Source: Lytechinus pictus | Taxonomy: Eukaryota; Echinodermata; Echinoidea; Temnopleuroida; Toxopneustidae | Assembly (NCBI RefSeq): GCF_037042905.1 | Contig: NC_087257.1 | Span: 11,010,001-11,074,000 of the forward strand | DNA length: 64,000 nucleotides | Direction: 5' to 3' | In this document: piece by piece, positions 1-12,100 of the stretch | Layout: the number at the start of each line of letters is the position of its first letter | How positions within the stretch are numbered: the stretch's first letter is position 1 | The notes under the pieces: generated by a model | Databases searched by the model: none | Seen by the model: only the letters and a program-made list of their open reading frames with translations | Told to the model about the DNA's origin: nothing | Made by a program: the position numbers and the translations under genes

Positions 1-438
1 AACGAGAAAGAATAAGTAAAGCTTATATGAAACATATCAACCATCGGCTTGATAATTCTTGATTTCACCATGGATTGTTTCAACTTTCAACTAATCATAA
101 TTTACATGTTTATGAGTAATTTCTTAAAAACATATTGGTCTACTAAAGGTCTTATCTTGCTTGACACATTGCACCAGGTTCCTTTCTTCTTTAATTTGAG
201 CAGAAGTCGTACATCATCAAAGATATTTCAATGTTACAATTTGCAAGCAGTAGGCCCTGATGAAACATGGAGATTACTTTAGAAATAGTTTCCGTATCTT
301 AAAAAAAAAAAAAATATGTATGTATGACTTTTCATTAAAGTTGTTCTAAAGTAAAAGTTGAGAAAATAGGATTGAAACTAACTCTTTCCATCGTTACTGT
401 GAATTTGACCAAAATCATTGCAATTTGAGCCGAGGTCA

Positions 439-1042
439 TTAAAGGTCAAGGCCACCTCAGAAAACTGCTGATTTGAATAAATAGAGAAAAATCATATAAG
501 TATAATGATGAAAATTTCATCAAAATTTGATGTAAAATAAGAATTATGACATTTTTAAGTTTCGCTTATTTTTCCAAAAAAAAATTGTTATATGCACAAC
601 TCAGTGACATGCAAATGATGACAAGCGATGATGTCCTTCACTTACTGATTCTTTTGTTTTTCATTGTTTGAATTATACAATATTTCAATTTTTACAGGTT
701 GACAATAAGAACCAACTTGACTGAACCATATAAATTGTTAAATAATGGTTATTCCACATGTTCAGGGAGAAATAAAACTTTGTTTCAAAGGACAATGAAA
801 AGAAAATTAAAATATTTCATACAATAAAATACAAAATAAATAGTAAGTGAGTCATGTCATCGGTCCCCTCATTTGCATACCGACCGGGATGTGCATATAA
901 CTGTTTTTTTTTATTAAGCAAAACTTTAAAATGTCATAACTTTCTTATTTTATATCCGACTTTGATGAAATTTTCAGTGTTATGCTTGTTGGATTTTTCT
1001 CTTTTTTAATCAACTTTTTATTTGGGTGGACTTGTCCATTAA
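439..1042. mobile_element. TTAA-flanked foldback element, family A, copy 1
   Basis: This is a roughly 600 bp non-coding element whose left half (GAAAATTTCATCAAAATTTG and surroundings) reappears reverse-complemented in its right half, so it would fold into a long hairpin. TTAA lies at both edges (439-442 and 1039-1042). The ends read AAGGTCAAGGCCACC and GGGTGGACTTGTCC. Three more copies occur at 29098, 51711 and 53831. The TTAA target suggests a piggyBac-type or similar non-autonomous element; this copy is the most diverged. Confidence 0.7.
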
Positions 1043-1185
1043 GTTGAAATTCTGAGAGAATCGCCTTTTGGTCAAATAACATTATTAGAAAAGAAATGAG
1101 AATACAGAACGGTAGACATCTCCATCGAGGATTCATATAGTACTTTGCCAACATAATCGTATCCATATGTAGAGTGTGTATATAT

Positions 1186-1373
1186 CATTATTAGTAGTAT
1201 TATTGTTATTATCATTATTATTGTTATTATCATTACTATCATTACTATATTATTATTATTATCATTATTATCATTATCATTATTATTAGTATTAGTATTA
1301 GTTATTATTATTATGATTATGATTATAATTATTATCATTATAATTGTTATATTACTAATATTATTATTATTAT
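1186..1373. repeat. Imperfect (ATT/ATC)n microsatellite
   Basis: Trinucleotide-rich tract of TTATTATCATTATTATTG type. The Asn- and Ile-rich open frames on both strands are artefacts of the repeat. Confidence 0.85.
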
Positions 1374-1573
1374 GTTGATGCCTAGGTCTGTTTTGATGAA
1401 TTCAAGTAGGTTATATTCTGAAAATTGAAGAAAAGAACAGTCTATTCAGGAATACACATTATTGAACGTCCAACACACCACAGGAGTTTGGGTGTACGTG
1501 TGAGATTTTTGAACCCTCATTATTTATTTCAACTTCCTTAAAATCTTCCTTGATCCTTAAAAAACACCCATAT

Positions 1574-1764
1574 CAGGGGCCGCGAAACGGTTTTCAAAGT
1601 GGGGGGGGGGGGGGCTGAGCCAAAAGTGGGGGGGGGGGCTGACCATGCTAAAAATCACAATCATATGGTCATTTTTACGTTTTTGTACACGGTTTTGGAA
1701 AAAAGTGTGGGGGGGGCTGAAGCCCCCCCAGCCCCCCCCCCCCCCCCCGGTTCCGCGGCCCCTG
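1574..1764. mobile_element. Short inverted-repeat element with G/C homopolymer runs, copy 1
   Basis: The element begins CAGGGGCCGCGAAACGG and ends CCGGTTCCGCGGCCCCTG, which is its inverted complement with one mismatch. Between the ends are several runs of 8 to 12 G or C and a core also present at 2766-2890 (CATATGGTCATTTTTACG). A MITE-like element is the simplest reading. Homopolymer lengths here are probably unreliable. Confidence 0.6.
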
Positions 1765-2765
1765 CATATACCAGGAGGTATACCTACCTCTATTTTCATT
1801 TCAGATTGGCAATATATAGCGTGAAATTTGAGCGGGGGAATGTCGTAAAAAGATAGTATACATTGATCCACCATCGCGTCAAAGATATCTTACCCACCAG
1901 CATGCCCAGCAAAAATCGTATAATTATTTTCTCATATACTGTCTCCCCATTCCAATGCATGCCCGGTGAATTTATTCCTTACTTGAAATTTATTATTCTG
2001 CACATAAAATAGCAGAATACGTGATCGCTCTGGAATGAAAGCGATCTGCTATTAAGGAGAGAAGACTCGCACGCGCCGTTGTCAGCAGCTATTCTAATCG
2101 AGGCGCTCTAGAAGCAACGAAATATCGCAGAATGGGGTAAGTGCGAATCATGACAATGTAACATTATTAAAATAATGGACATATAACTGTGGAACACAAA
2201 CATGAATTCATCCGAACGAGAATGTATATGCCAGGTGTATATGTATATCATTGTTATGGCATGCAAGGTTCGAAGAGTGATGTGACTGTTATGGCATGAA
2301 TGAGATGATGATCTCTTTCCAAAGGAGCCAAATTTGCCGAAGCCAGTGAGGGAATTTATTGTATTGTGCAATATCTGCAATTATGCGCGTTGTTTCCGCG
2401 GTCTCCCTTTTTTATAGCCTAATGTTACTTCTTCTTTTCTTAATAGGGCCTATATATATTTTTGCCAAAGCGGGGACACGTAAACATGTACCATACGTCT
2501 GAAGATTGTATTGTAGACATTAATTGTTTGTATATAACGTACATGCTTACATATTTGCGATTGAAGAAACAAATCTTATTGTCACGTCCACTGCCATTGT
2601 TATATTGCCTACGTGCTCGATGCCAGGCTTGTCTCGAAAGCCGCCGCGGCGGGTTAAAGTTCAAGTATAGTAATACATTATCATAAACAGTGCGTATGTG
2701 TGCTGATCGGGTGTCATATTCATATCGCTCTACAGTGTATATAATATGTTCCTGGCATCTTTATA

Positions 2766-2890
2766 CAGGGGCCGCGGAACGGTTTTCAAAGTTGGGGGGG
2801 GGGGGGCTGACCACGCAAAAAATCACAATCATATAGTCATTTTTACGTTTTTGTACACGGTTTTGGAAAAACCCGCTTCCGCGGCCCCTG
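2766..2890. mobile_element. Short inverted-repeat element with G run, copy 2
   Basis: The ends are CAGGGGCCGCGGAACGG and CCGCTTCCGCGGCCCCTG. The core shared with copy 1 includes AATCACAATCATAT and TTGTACACGGTTTTGGAAAA. TATA-like sequence flanks both sides. A related diverged piece, in the opposite orientation, lies near 16010-16150. Confidence 0.6.
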
Positions 2891-4393
2891 TTATATATTT
2901 TTAAATTCTTAAGGATTACCAAAGACATTTAAACAACGTATAAACAACGAATTTTATATAATGAATAATAACGTAGAATATATGTAACTGGTCGCTTATT
3001 GGGAAACTAAAAACACACGCCATACATTTTGAATTTTCACTTTTTTTTCTCCTTAATTTTCTCCACACTGGGGGGGGGGGGGGGGGCACACCCATGATAA
3101 TGGCAGTATATAGGTCAGTCCTCAAGACCACTTTAGCTGTTCCTAAGCACATCATTTCACTCCTTAACCCATTCTCGCCCTCATTTCAGGCGCCAGTTCT
3201 CAAGTCCGCGATATCATGTTAAATTCCAGTTTCCAAGCACTACCATTTGCAGAGGGACTTCTTGAGCCCCTTATTTCAATTCTCAACGGTAAATGGTTTC
3301 AGATTTTTGGGCCGCATACCGACCCTGCACCCTTTTCAAATCTGAGCGCATCCCTCCCCCGGCTTCAATCATCTTTCCGCCCCCACCCCCCCCCCCCCTT
3401 GATGCAACGGAGGCAAAGTTCGATTTTAAAAGCTTCTCCCCACCACCCCTCCCCAACCACATTCAAAGTTCAACGTGATATCATTGTGATAAAGAAGAAA
3501 ATAATTTCGAGGCGCGCGCCGCATATATGTGTTTATAGAAATTGATCATAAAATAACTTGGTAACTTCTACTCGACTCTACACACTGTCCATAGCATAAT
3601 ATCGCATTCAGAATATTTTGGTAAGTCCAGACAAGTTACATGTGATAAACCGTAGATAATTACTAGTCTTTATAGAAGATCTTTTACCATGTTGATGCAT
3701 GCTGATATATCATTATTTGCGATTTCTTTAATTCTGCCTTTAAAGCAAGGCATTTCGATACAGAGGTGCCACGTAATTTTTTTTGGAAAGAAATATCCGT
3801 AAGTTTGAATCACCAACCCCGCGTTTGGGGTATTTTAGCAATCACTTCGCAGAAGCTTTCTTTAACGCTGATAATCTTTTTTTTTTCTCAAAAGCTTTGC
3901 ATAACAAAGAAGCCTTTGTCGAAAAACGGTGAATCAACAGCGGCAGGGGCAGTTATTCCCCTTCGATAAATTTTTATCTTTTTACTAAAAATGTTCACAA
4001 TTTTTTTTTAAGTGAGCGCGAAATCCATTGATTTCATTTTAGAAAATGCTAAAGCCTCTCAATGACAAACTCGCGGTAGCTTCGCTCACTCGCTTTTGAG
4101 TTTCTTCAAAAACAATTTACACCCCCCCCCTCCGCAAAACATTTATACGTCGTAAGAATATGTGACATGATGGTACCAGGGCCAGTCTATATGTACCTGT
4201 ATCTGGTAGAGCTGCAATACTCGGACATTTACATAAGTCAATTCTGCCCTTGTACGATTTGCCTTTCTGTATGTACAGTATATGACTGTATATTTAATTA
4301 ACAGATCACAAAAATTGTACGGAAAAATTGAATAATTAATGCCGATTTTTTTTTCATCTGCACAGAAATAAAGTACCATATCAAAAACTGGAT

Positions 4394-5502
4394 ATGGCTG
4401 CCAGCGATGACGTCATACCTCCGGGCGATCCCGAGAAAGGAGCCGAAATCTTCCGAGAACACTGTGCCGGTTGCCATGACATCGACACGACTGGAGAACA
4501 TAGGGCTGGGCCTAATTTAATGGCGTTATGGGGCAGAGAGGCCAACACGATCGAGGGTTTTGCTTTTGTGGAATCGGATGAAAAGAAAGGTGAGATTTAT
4601 GGTTTTCTTCATGCAGGGGCAGAGGGGCAGCGCCCTCGGGGGGGGGGGCAGGGTTGACGAGGGGTCCGCAGGCGCTGCCCCTACATCCCCCCCCCCCGTA
4701 TACTGAAGAAAGGAAGAGAGAACATCGAAAAACGAGGGAGAAAAATGAGGGAAAACAGACCAAAAATAAGAGGTCTAACCTGGGGTAATAATATCCACGT
4801 AAAAGTTCAAACTCATCTGTGGCTAGTCTTGTTCCCTATCAAAATACACCCTGGTGCCATAACTGTGATTTTGAAAGTATCATTGGATAAAATTTAGTGT
4901 ACAGATCAATTATTTAAAAATGGGGGGGGGGATTTGTGATTTTATAGTTTAATTTTTTGAAAGGGCTGTTGGCAGACTGCACCAGCATGCTATCATTAAT
5001 AATGGAGAGGTGGAAATGTGTCTTGCCCAGGTTATTAAGAAAATATATCTTGAAAGTCATAATTGAAATACCTATTTTTAAAATGTATCGCAATGAACAA
5101 AGGGCATCACTTGAAGTTGAATGAATATGTGAAAAGATAAGAAGAAAACAAACAGAAAAAGTAAAAGATGAGATGTGTATTAGGGAGAAATGAAGAAATT
5201 AAACAGGAGGCTCAAATACTCCTGGAAGTATTAAACAAATAATAATAATTAAAAAAAAAACATTCCAGCTCCTAATGAAATTGACACACCTGCAGTTGGC
5301 GTAATATATCGAATTAACATATTTAATTTATTTTACTTTTATTCTAGGGATCATTTGGAATGATAAGACCCTCTTTGACTTCTTGGAGAAGCCTCACATT
5401 CCTGGAACAAAGTTTTTATTCCGCGATCTGAAAGGAAAGGACGAGGACAAGGCCAACTTGATCGCTTACCTCAAGAAAATGACCGACCCCAAGAACTCGT
5501 GA
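4394..5502 (+). CDS. Divergent cytochrome c, two exons
   Basis: Coding sequence is join(4394..4589, 5348..5502), giving 116 residues with GT-AG splice sites (AAAG/GTGAG and TTCTAG/GG). Cytochrome c is the soluble heme electron carrier of the mitochondrial intermembrane space, acting between complexes III and IV and, in vertebrates, in apoptosome assembly. Visible features are the heme motif CAGCH (Cys24, Cys27, His28), HRAGPNL, GIIW (Trp69) and the C-terminal helix ANLIAYLKKMT. The phase-1 intron interrupts the glycine just before IIW, the position known from vertebrate CYCS. Odd points: the loop carrying the axial methionine reads IPGTKF, so Met80 (vertebrate numbering) is replaced by Phe88; the KKY preceding it is shortened to a single His82; Tyr46, Tyr48 and Tyr67 are all Phe. 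The ATG is preceded by a likely 3' splice site ending at 4365, implying an upstream untranslated exon. Membership of the cytochrome c family is certain; whether it carries electrons like the canonical protein is not. Confidence 0.93.
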
Positions 5503-5637
5503 TCAAATCGAGCTTTGATCAGCTCATCATTGTCAAATATTCTGATGGATTCGATCACGTTGACCGACATCACACGCTTGAATTATGATCGATGTTATCG
5601 AGCTAGGCAGAGACTAATCAAGCTTTAAGAGCAGCAG

Positions 5638-5643
5638 AATAAA
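5638..5643 (+). terminator. Polyadenylation signal of the cytochrome c gene
   Basis: AATAAA lies 136 bp after the stop codon of the cytochrome c gene, in AT-rich sequence. Spacing and sequence fit a 3' end close to 5660. Confidence 0.6.
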
Positions 5644-6149
5644 ACTATAACCCATTCATTATTTCAGTGGATGCCTTTTAAGATCAAGCCATGATCTGTC
5701 GCGTTATTCTAATTTCCATGATTTTTCCCCTTGTTTATTAACATGGAATGGTTTACGTTATGACAGAGAAAATTGAATAATGTACCGATATTTTATATGA
5801 ATGTTATTTTTTTTTGAATTCATTTGTGTACCCATGCAAATTATAACATTCCAGCTCTTGGCTGAAGCATGACTGTGTATAATCGTCTTGTTCTGTATTT
5901 CGAGTATATGAAATCATTTATGAATCAAAATGTTTGGAGATGAAAAAAAAATGTTTATTTTGAACACCGTTATTGTTACTTTGTAAATAAGTTTGACAGA
6001 AAGCAAACTACGTGTAAAACAATTTTTTTCTATGAATAAATATTTTGAGTGTAAATTGGTATTGTATTCTCGTGAACTGCTCTCTTTAATAGTATACGCC
6101 TATTCTCCCTCAACATCATTATCAAATCCATCATTATATCAACTGAATA

Positions 6150-6650
6150 TACAGAGTGGGCAAGTGTCTGGACTATGAACCACGAGGTCCGGTGCTCGAA
6201 CCCTACAACAGCATTCGTGTCCTTTGACAAGGCGTTTCTCTACATTTTTAAATTGTTACCCAATAGGAAGAAAAAACTCGAATCCTTGAGCGCCTAGGCA
6301 TCCCAGCTAAGGCCGGGTGATGGTAGCATTGTCATGTTCAGCAGAACCTGCTGGGTAGTTTTCAGAAGCGAATTGGCTACCCTGGGTAAATATGACGTTA
6401 TTATTAGTATTATTACAATGTCACCATCACTACTATAAACATCATCATCATCACCAGCACCATTACCATCCTCCTCCTCCTCCTTGTCACCATCATCTTC
6501 TTCATCATCATTCTAATCCTCCTCATCATCCTAATCATCGTCATCATCATCACCCACATCATCACCACCATCATACTCATCACTCATCATCACCACAATC
6601 ATCGTCACCATAATGATCATCATCGTCACCATCATCATCATCATCACTGT
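6150..6650 (+). mobile_element. tRNA-derived SINE with (CAT)n tail
   Basis: A B-box-like stretch (GGTGCTCGAACCC) is followed by the family body (CTTGAGCGCCTAGGCA, CCCAGCTAAGGCC) seen again at 9440 and partly at 28920 and 61790. From about 6390 it runs into a degenerate CAT/CAC tract that accounts for His-rich open frames. It is not a functional tRNA, as acceptor-stem pairing is absent. Confidence 0.6.
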
Positions 6651-6821
6651 CCACAACTGGAACACCAACTCAAATAAAAATATTCAAACTCTTTTTTACT
6701 CATTTAGTACAAAGTATTTTATTTGTTCAAAATGAAAAACATGATCATAATGATTTTGTAAGACTTTTAATAAAAGACTCATGTACACAAATATTCAATA
6801 ATTTTGTGCCTTGCACAGTAA

Positions 6822-6975
6822 TACCTCGGTCACATTTGCCCTACGGCAGCCGTACGGCGAGTCAAAAACAGTTGTTTCATTCAAACCGCCAATTATGTAG
6901 CTGGTACAAAAAATGTTGAAATGGCTGTTTTCGACTCGCCGTACGGCTGCCGTAGAGCAAATGTGACTGAGGTAT
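6822..6975. mobile_element. MITE-like element with about 50 bp inverted ends, family D
   Basis: The left end (ACCTCGGTCACATTTGCCCT then ACGGCAGCCGTACGGCGAGTC) is the near-perfect reverse complement of the right end (GACTCGCCGTACGGCTGCCGT then AGAGCAAATGTGACTGAGGT). TA flanks both sides. A single-end fragment is at 57515-57562. Confidence 0.75.
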
Positions 6976-7328
6976 AACTCTCCCTTTTAGTCACACATGA
7001 TACACTATTTAATATATCAATGATACTTTTTCTGTAGTATTTTGTGACATACACTCTGTGCATAGAAAATAAAATATACTTTAAAATATTATTCTGTGGA
7101 AAGAATAGCAAAACTTTCCTCTTAATTTAGTTTTAATATTCAAGCAATCAGTTGCAAAATAAGAACTAAAATTGTTCACATTATAATTTAAGATTAAAAC
7201 TGATTTTAACTAAAATCTTTTGCAGATGATCGTTACTTGGTTCTAAAATTCTTTCACACCAAACTTGTCAAATGGAGTGAATGCGACTGAACTCTAATTT
7301 AGTGAAATGTATATCTGCTGACATTTTT

Positions 7329-7485
7329 AGGCACCATGTCAATTGTCTGAGGCTCAGAGCCGTGTCTTTTTCGCGCAAGACTACCTCAGTGACCTTCATC
7401 AAAGTCAAAACCCATAGTTTTGGCTAAGAAGTGTGAGAATTGGTTATTGTATGTAGGAAAGCCGCTATGAAAAGACACGGTGCCT
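7329..7485. repeat. Short inverted repeat pair, possible MITE
   Basis: AGGCACCATGTC at the left and GACACGGTGCCT at the right are inverted complements with one mismatch over 12 bases, 157 bp apart end to end. No second copy was noticed, so a transposon origin is only a guess. Confidence 0.35.
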
Positions 7486-7635
7486 TTAAAGTGGCATTCA
7501 TGCAAAACGATTTGCCATACATTTAGTTTACCGCATTATATCACATAATGATGGAAGAAGGGACCTTGTACATAGTCCCCTGTCACATGCTTTGTCATTC
7601 TTCTGTGAACTTTCTTTTCAATAAATGTTACTTTA

Positions 7636-8173
7636 CACAGTGCGTCCCACAAAAAAAGGAAACCTGTTTTCAGAGATAAATTTCTCAATTATGAAATATG
7701 TTTTTACTATAAATTTGATACTCATGGTAAGAGTGGAAACTCATCTTTAATTTTAGACCAACAGCTTAGAAAATCATTCACACATGGCAGATTACAAACA
7801 ATAAATATAAAGGCCTACCAGAAATGATTTGCGCAGAAACTTACATAAAAATCTTATAGACTAGCATTTCAGGGATCAGTGACAGTAACTTCACAAAGAA
7901 TACAAAAGAAATGCTAATGAGCTAATCGTCGAATAAGCACGGTTGTTGTATCACAAACCAATCTTGTCCAATTTTTCTGCGCAACCTGATCTTTACATCT
8001 AAATTTCAAACTCGTCTTGTTCATTAATGCGTGAAGTGTTTGTCGCATATTAGGTATCAAAATGTAGAGGAATAATTGAATTATATGATGATATAAATTG
8101 AATATCATAATTAATTTGCCTTTGAAGAAAAGAGATATGGGAATTCCGGTTTAATTTTTTCTGGGACACAGTG
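7636..8173. mobile_element. Non-autonomous Tc1/mariner-like element
   Basis: The ends CACAGTGCGTCCCACAAAAA and TTTTTTCTGGGACACAGTG are imperfect inverted repeats of about 28 bp, flanked on each side by TA. The 538 bp body has no usable coding frame. The TA target and CACAGTG-type ends fit the Tc1/mariner superfamily; this is an inference from ends alone. Confidence 0.6.
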
Positions 8174-8228
8174 TATTTTCAACGGCACGGTGGCACCAAA
8201 GGCGAATTTGAAAATGGAAGAGCATTCA

Positions 8229-8391
8229 GGGGAGTACTTCATCAACACTTTTGCCTGATAAATTGTCGGATCTGACAGCTTTTCTTGATTTCGTTTGGCT
8301 GAGATACAATATTGCGACAGTAACTGTCACTGGACTGGACACTGGACTTGCCAGATAACACGTCTGACAAGTCCTTTCACGAAACGCTCTT
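8229..8391. mobile_element. MITE-like element, family K, copy 1
   Basis: Begins GGGGAGTACTTCATCAAC and ends CTTTCACGAAACGCTC, with internal TGACAGTTACTGTCGC-type palindromic sequence. Related copies lie at 28133, 42324 and 63906. Confidence 0.5.
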
Positions 8392-8925
8392 CAGGGTGAA
8401 AAGAACGCACACAGAAAGAACAACAAAGAAAGCAATGGGGATTATTGACAAGGTTCCTAACAGATACATTCATATTCGAAATATCAGTAAGGTCATTTTC
8501 TGACATTGATCCCTTGGATTCTTTGCTCACCAAAGGTCATATTCAAAGATACAAACACAGATGCATTAGCAGTGCTCTAGACGATACCTTCAACGGAACT
8601 TGAGTAACCTGTTGCAAACAACAACCAAATCTGGGTGTTGGGGGAACTTCAGAATATCAACAAGGTAATATTGCTAAATTTGGAAAGACAGGTTCAAACT
8701 GACAATCCATTTCTTGCTAGTTCAATTCTCATAGATCATTTCTGAGTTCTGTCATAAAGGACTCAACTATAAAGGACTTAACTCAACAATGCCGTTCATC
8801 CTCACATTGGCTTGAATGGGTTTAAATGGAAGCATAAGCTCTGCTTGGTTCGGCTCCATAGCATATACATGAATTAGCAAATCATGTGTGCTGACCATTG
8901 TTCAAATTGGCAACGTCGGTCCTGC

Positions 8926-9165
8926 TCACTTCACTTCCAGTGTTGCCTTGATATTCATGGCGCTAAGTTCAGCCACCAGGTATTGGAAGACATATGGCAC
9001 GGTGATGGTTTCAATGCTGTCTGAGGTATCACACGACGCACAGACCCACTTCCTCTGGGCACTGGACAGCATGTCTTGGAGGTCCATCTTTCCGTCCGAT
9101 GACCGGTCACTGAGCTTTTCCAGGTGGATGCCAAGGAGTGTCCCGCACTTGGTGCATATCCTCGT
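8926..9165 (-). CDS. POLR1B: POLR1B exon 26, zinc ribbon and stop codon
   Basis: The last coding exon supplies 79 residues and a TGA stop. It holds the CxxC...CxxC zinc ribbon (CTKC and CASC) and the conserved tail [20 protein letters not shown], closely matching the C-terminus of animal RPA2. The acceptor is CTACAG/ACGAGG. The encoded end, LEVK, is where animal RPA2 proteins normally stop. Confidence 0.95.
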   Translation of the reverse strand, partial: TRICTKCGTLLGIHLEKLSDRSSDGKMDLQDMLSSAQRKWVCASCDTSDSIETITVPYVFQYLVAELSAMNIKATLEVK

Positions 9166-12100
9166 CTGTAGAGTGGATAGTGGAAAGGTTTGGAAGCATA
9201 AATATATTGTTAGAGTACTACTTAATTGATAAGAGTTTGAATAAGGAGAAAGTGTTAACTCATTGTATCATATCAATCTCCAAATGAATCAGCAATACTG
9301 ATAAGCTAATCTAAGTGTCATTAACAATTATCATCATCATCAATCACGATTTTCACTGTCTTCATCATTCACACCATAACCACTATATTTCACTAACATC
9401 AATATGATGAGGGCGATGATGATGATGATCATTATCATAAACATGAAACAGAGGGTCTTTGGTTCGTATCCCAGCCATGCCAAAATTTCCTTCAGCAATA
9501 AATTTATCCACATTGTGCTGCACTCAACCCAGTTCAGATGAATGGGTACCCGGTAGGAAGAAATTCCTTAAATGCTTGAGCGCCTAGGCAGCCCAGCTAA
9601 AGCCCAGGTAATCATCATCACCACCATCCTCATTAACATCACCATTCTCATCAACATTATCATCATCATCACCATCATCACCATCACCACCATCACCATC
9701 ATCATCATCACCATCATCATCATCCCAACTACAGCACCACCGCCGCTGCCATCACCAGCACCATCACCATGACATACATGTATTTACCAAGCTTTTATCA
9801 GAGCAGTTGAGCAGTCTATCCTGAAGAAGGAACGATGTTCCATGAGCTAGAAGTGAGTCCCTCTCCATCTCACCAAAGCGTATACCTCCAGCCCTCTTCC
9901 TTCCTTTCACCGGTTGGTGGGTTAAGATATCCACCGGTCCGGTCGACCTCACCTTGTCAAAATACAAAGACAGTAAAGATGAATTTAATAACTTATGGTA
10001 TTATTGTATTAGGAATATTCTAAATTTACAATAGCATAGTACTTAATACATCAAGGAAGCATTCTATTAAAAGACTAGTTGGATATTTTATCTGATATAC
10101 CCCCCTCAGTGTGTGGAGAAAGTGCATAAATTGTGTGCAGGCATACTAGGATCCCATGACCATGATAATAATTATTGAAATGTAAAGTGCTTAGAAACAA
10201 AGTGTGGTAAGCGCTATAGAAAAATAACTATTTATCCAGCAGTTACCACAGGAACTTTGCTTCACTCCCAATCAAAATCAAGGAAATTTGCCATGTATAG
10301 AAATATTATTACCCCAGGCATTGGATATTGGCTTGCAAGCCCGTACATAATGTATGCACTTTCTCCACTCCCTGGGGAGCATTCCAACAAGAGTTTTCGA
10401 ACTCAATAGGAAAGCCTACCGCTAGGCTTGTGCATCCTACAGCGTACCCATTAACACCTGGGTTGAGAGTTCAAAAGTGTCAATTGACACTATGTCACAA
10501 GACGCTAGGCTGCAGTGGGATTTGAACACATGACCCTCTGATTACAAGGCGAGAGTCAGAAGCACTACACCAAAACACTTCCAATTATCTTTTGAGAATG
10601 AAATAATCTTTGGTATAATTACCTGGAATTTATCAGATACCATATGCCTTAGCCTCTGATAGTAGACCACGCCTATGAATATATCAGCTTCAAGCTCCAC
10701 CCCTGATGTCCCACTATACATTCTCTCTGTTCCATAGTAGTTATACCCTCCTTTATCAAAGAAGAACAAAGAATATGATTTAACACCATTATAATAAAGT
10801 GCCTATCATTTCAAGATTAAGATATTTTAAAGATGTAACAATGGTGGGTATCTTAACAAAAGGGAAATAACTGGAGATGAAAATGAAACCGTTGGCAAAA
10901 GTTTTTTTGGTTTTCGGCTAGCGGGTACCGCACCGGCCAGACCATGTCTTTGGGAATAATCGCATTGTGGTCACCTTGAGCCGCTAGAATCAACCATGCC
11001 ACTCATAGCAGTCCATATATCTAGACTTTTTACCTGTCGTGAGAAGCTTGCCAAAGTAATCCACAGCAGGTTGTTCTTCTGAGAATGTGAAGGGTGTAGC
11101 ATCATGACATAGACCATAAAAGGATGCTGACTTACCATACCTGATATTAATAACTATTTACCATCAGCATTCAAAAATCTTATCATGCAATATTAAAGAC
11201 TATTTACCAGCAGTGAGAAGCTTGCCAAAATAATCCACAGCAGGTTGTTCCTCTGAGAATGTGAAGGGCATAGCATCATGACATAGACCATGAAGGGCTG
11301 CTGACTTACCATACCTGATATCAATAACTACCAACGAGCAACATGCCAAGATCTTCATACCATACAATATTAAAGACTATTTACCTGCCGTGAGAAGCTT
11401 GTCAAAGTAATCCAAAGCAGGTTGTTCCTCTGAGAATGTGAAGGGCGTAGCATCATGACATAGACCATGAAGGGCTGCTGACTTACCATACCTGATATTA
11501 ATAACTATTTACCATCAGCATTCAAAAATCTTATCATGCAATATTAAAGACTATTTACCAGCAGTTAGAAGCTTGCCAAAGTAATCCACAGCAGGTTGTT
11601 CCTCTGAGAATGTGAAGGGCGTAGCATCATGACATAGACCATGAAGGGCTGCTGACTTACCATACCCGATATTAATAACTATTTACCATCAGCATTCAAA
11701 AATCTTATCATGCAATATTAAAGACTATTTACCAGCAGTGAGAAGCTTGCCAAAATAATCCACAGCAGGTTGTTCCTCTGAGAATGTGAAGGGCATAGCA
11801 TCATGACATAGACCATGAAGGGCTGCTGACTTACCATACCTGATATCAATAACTACCAACCAGCAACATGCCAAGATCTTCATACCATACAATATTAAAG
11901 ACTATTTACCTGCCGTGAGAAGCTTGCCAAAGTAATCCACAGCAGGTTGTTCCTCTGAGAATGTGTAGGGCGTAGCATCATGACATACACCATGAAGGGC
12001 TGCTGACTTACCATACCTGATATTAATAACTATTTACCATCAGCATTCAAAAATCTTATCATGCAATATTAAAGACTATTTACCAGCAGTTAGAAGCTTG

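Larger units (their letters stand above)
1..4365. other. Intergenic region upstream of the cytochrome c gene
   Basis: No coding exon is recognised here. The stretch holds one foldback element (439-1042), an ATT/ATC microsatellite (1186-1373), two copies of a G-run element (1574-1764 and 2766-2890) and several homopolymer C or G runs (around 3070, 3385 and 4121). The short open frames seen here are low complexity or AT-rich noise. The cytochrome c promoter or an untranslated first exon must lie in its distal part, because a 3' splice-site-like sequence (T-run then CAG) ends at 4365. Confidence 0.6.
5660..8920. other. Convergent intergenic region, cytochrome c to POLR1B
   Basis: The 3' ends of the two genes face each other here. 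I see a SINE with CAT repeats (6150-6650), three inverted-repeat elements (6822-6975, 7329-7485, 7636-8173) and part of another (8229-8391). The POLR1B 3' UTR must occupy the right edge, but I found no clear AATAAA on the - strand. Confidence 0.55.

Noticed and set aside
1557..1874. Gly/Pro-rich frames on both strands
   Set aside because: They come from G and C homopolymer runs in a short inverted-repeat element.
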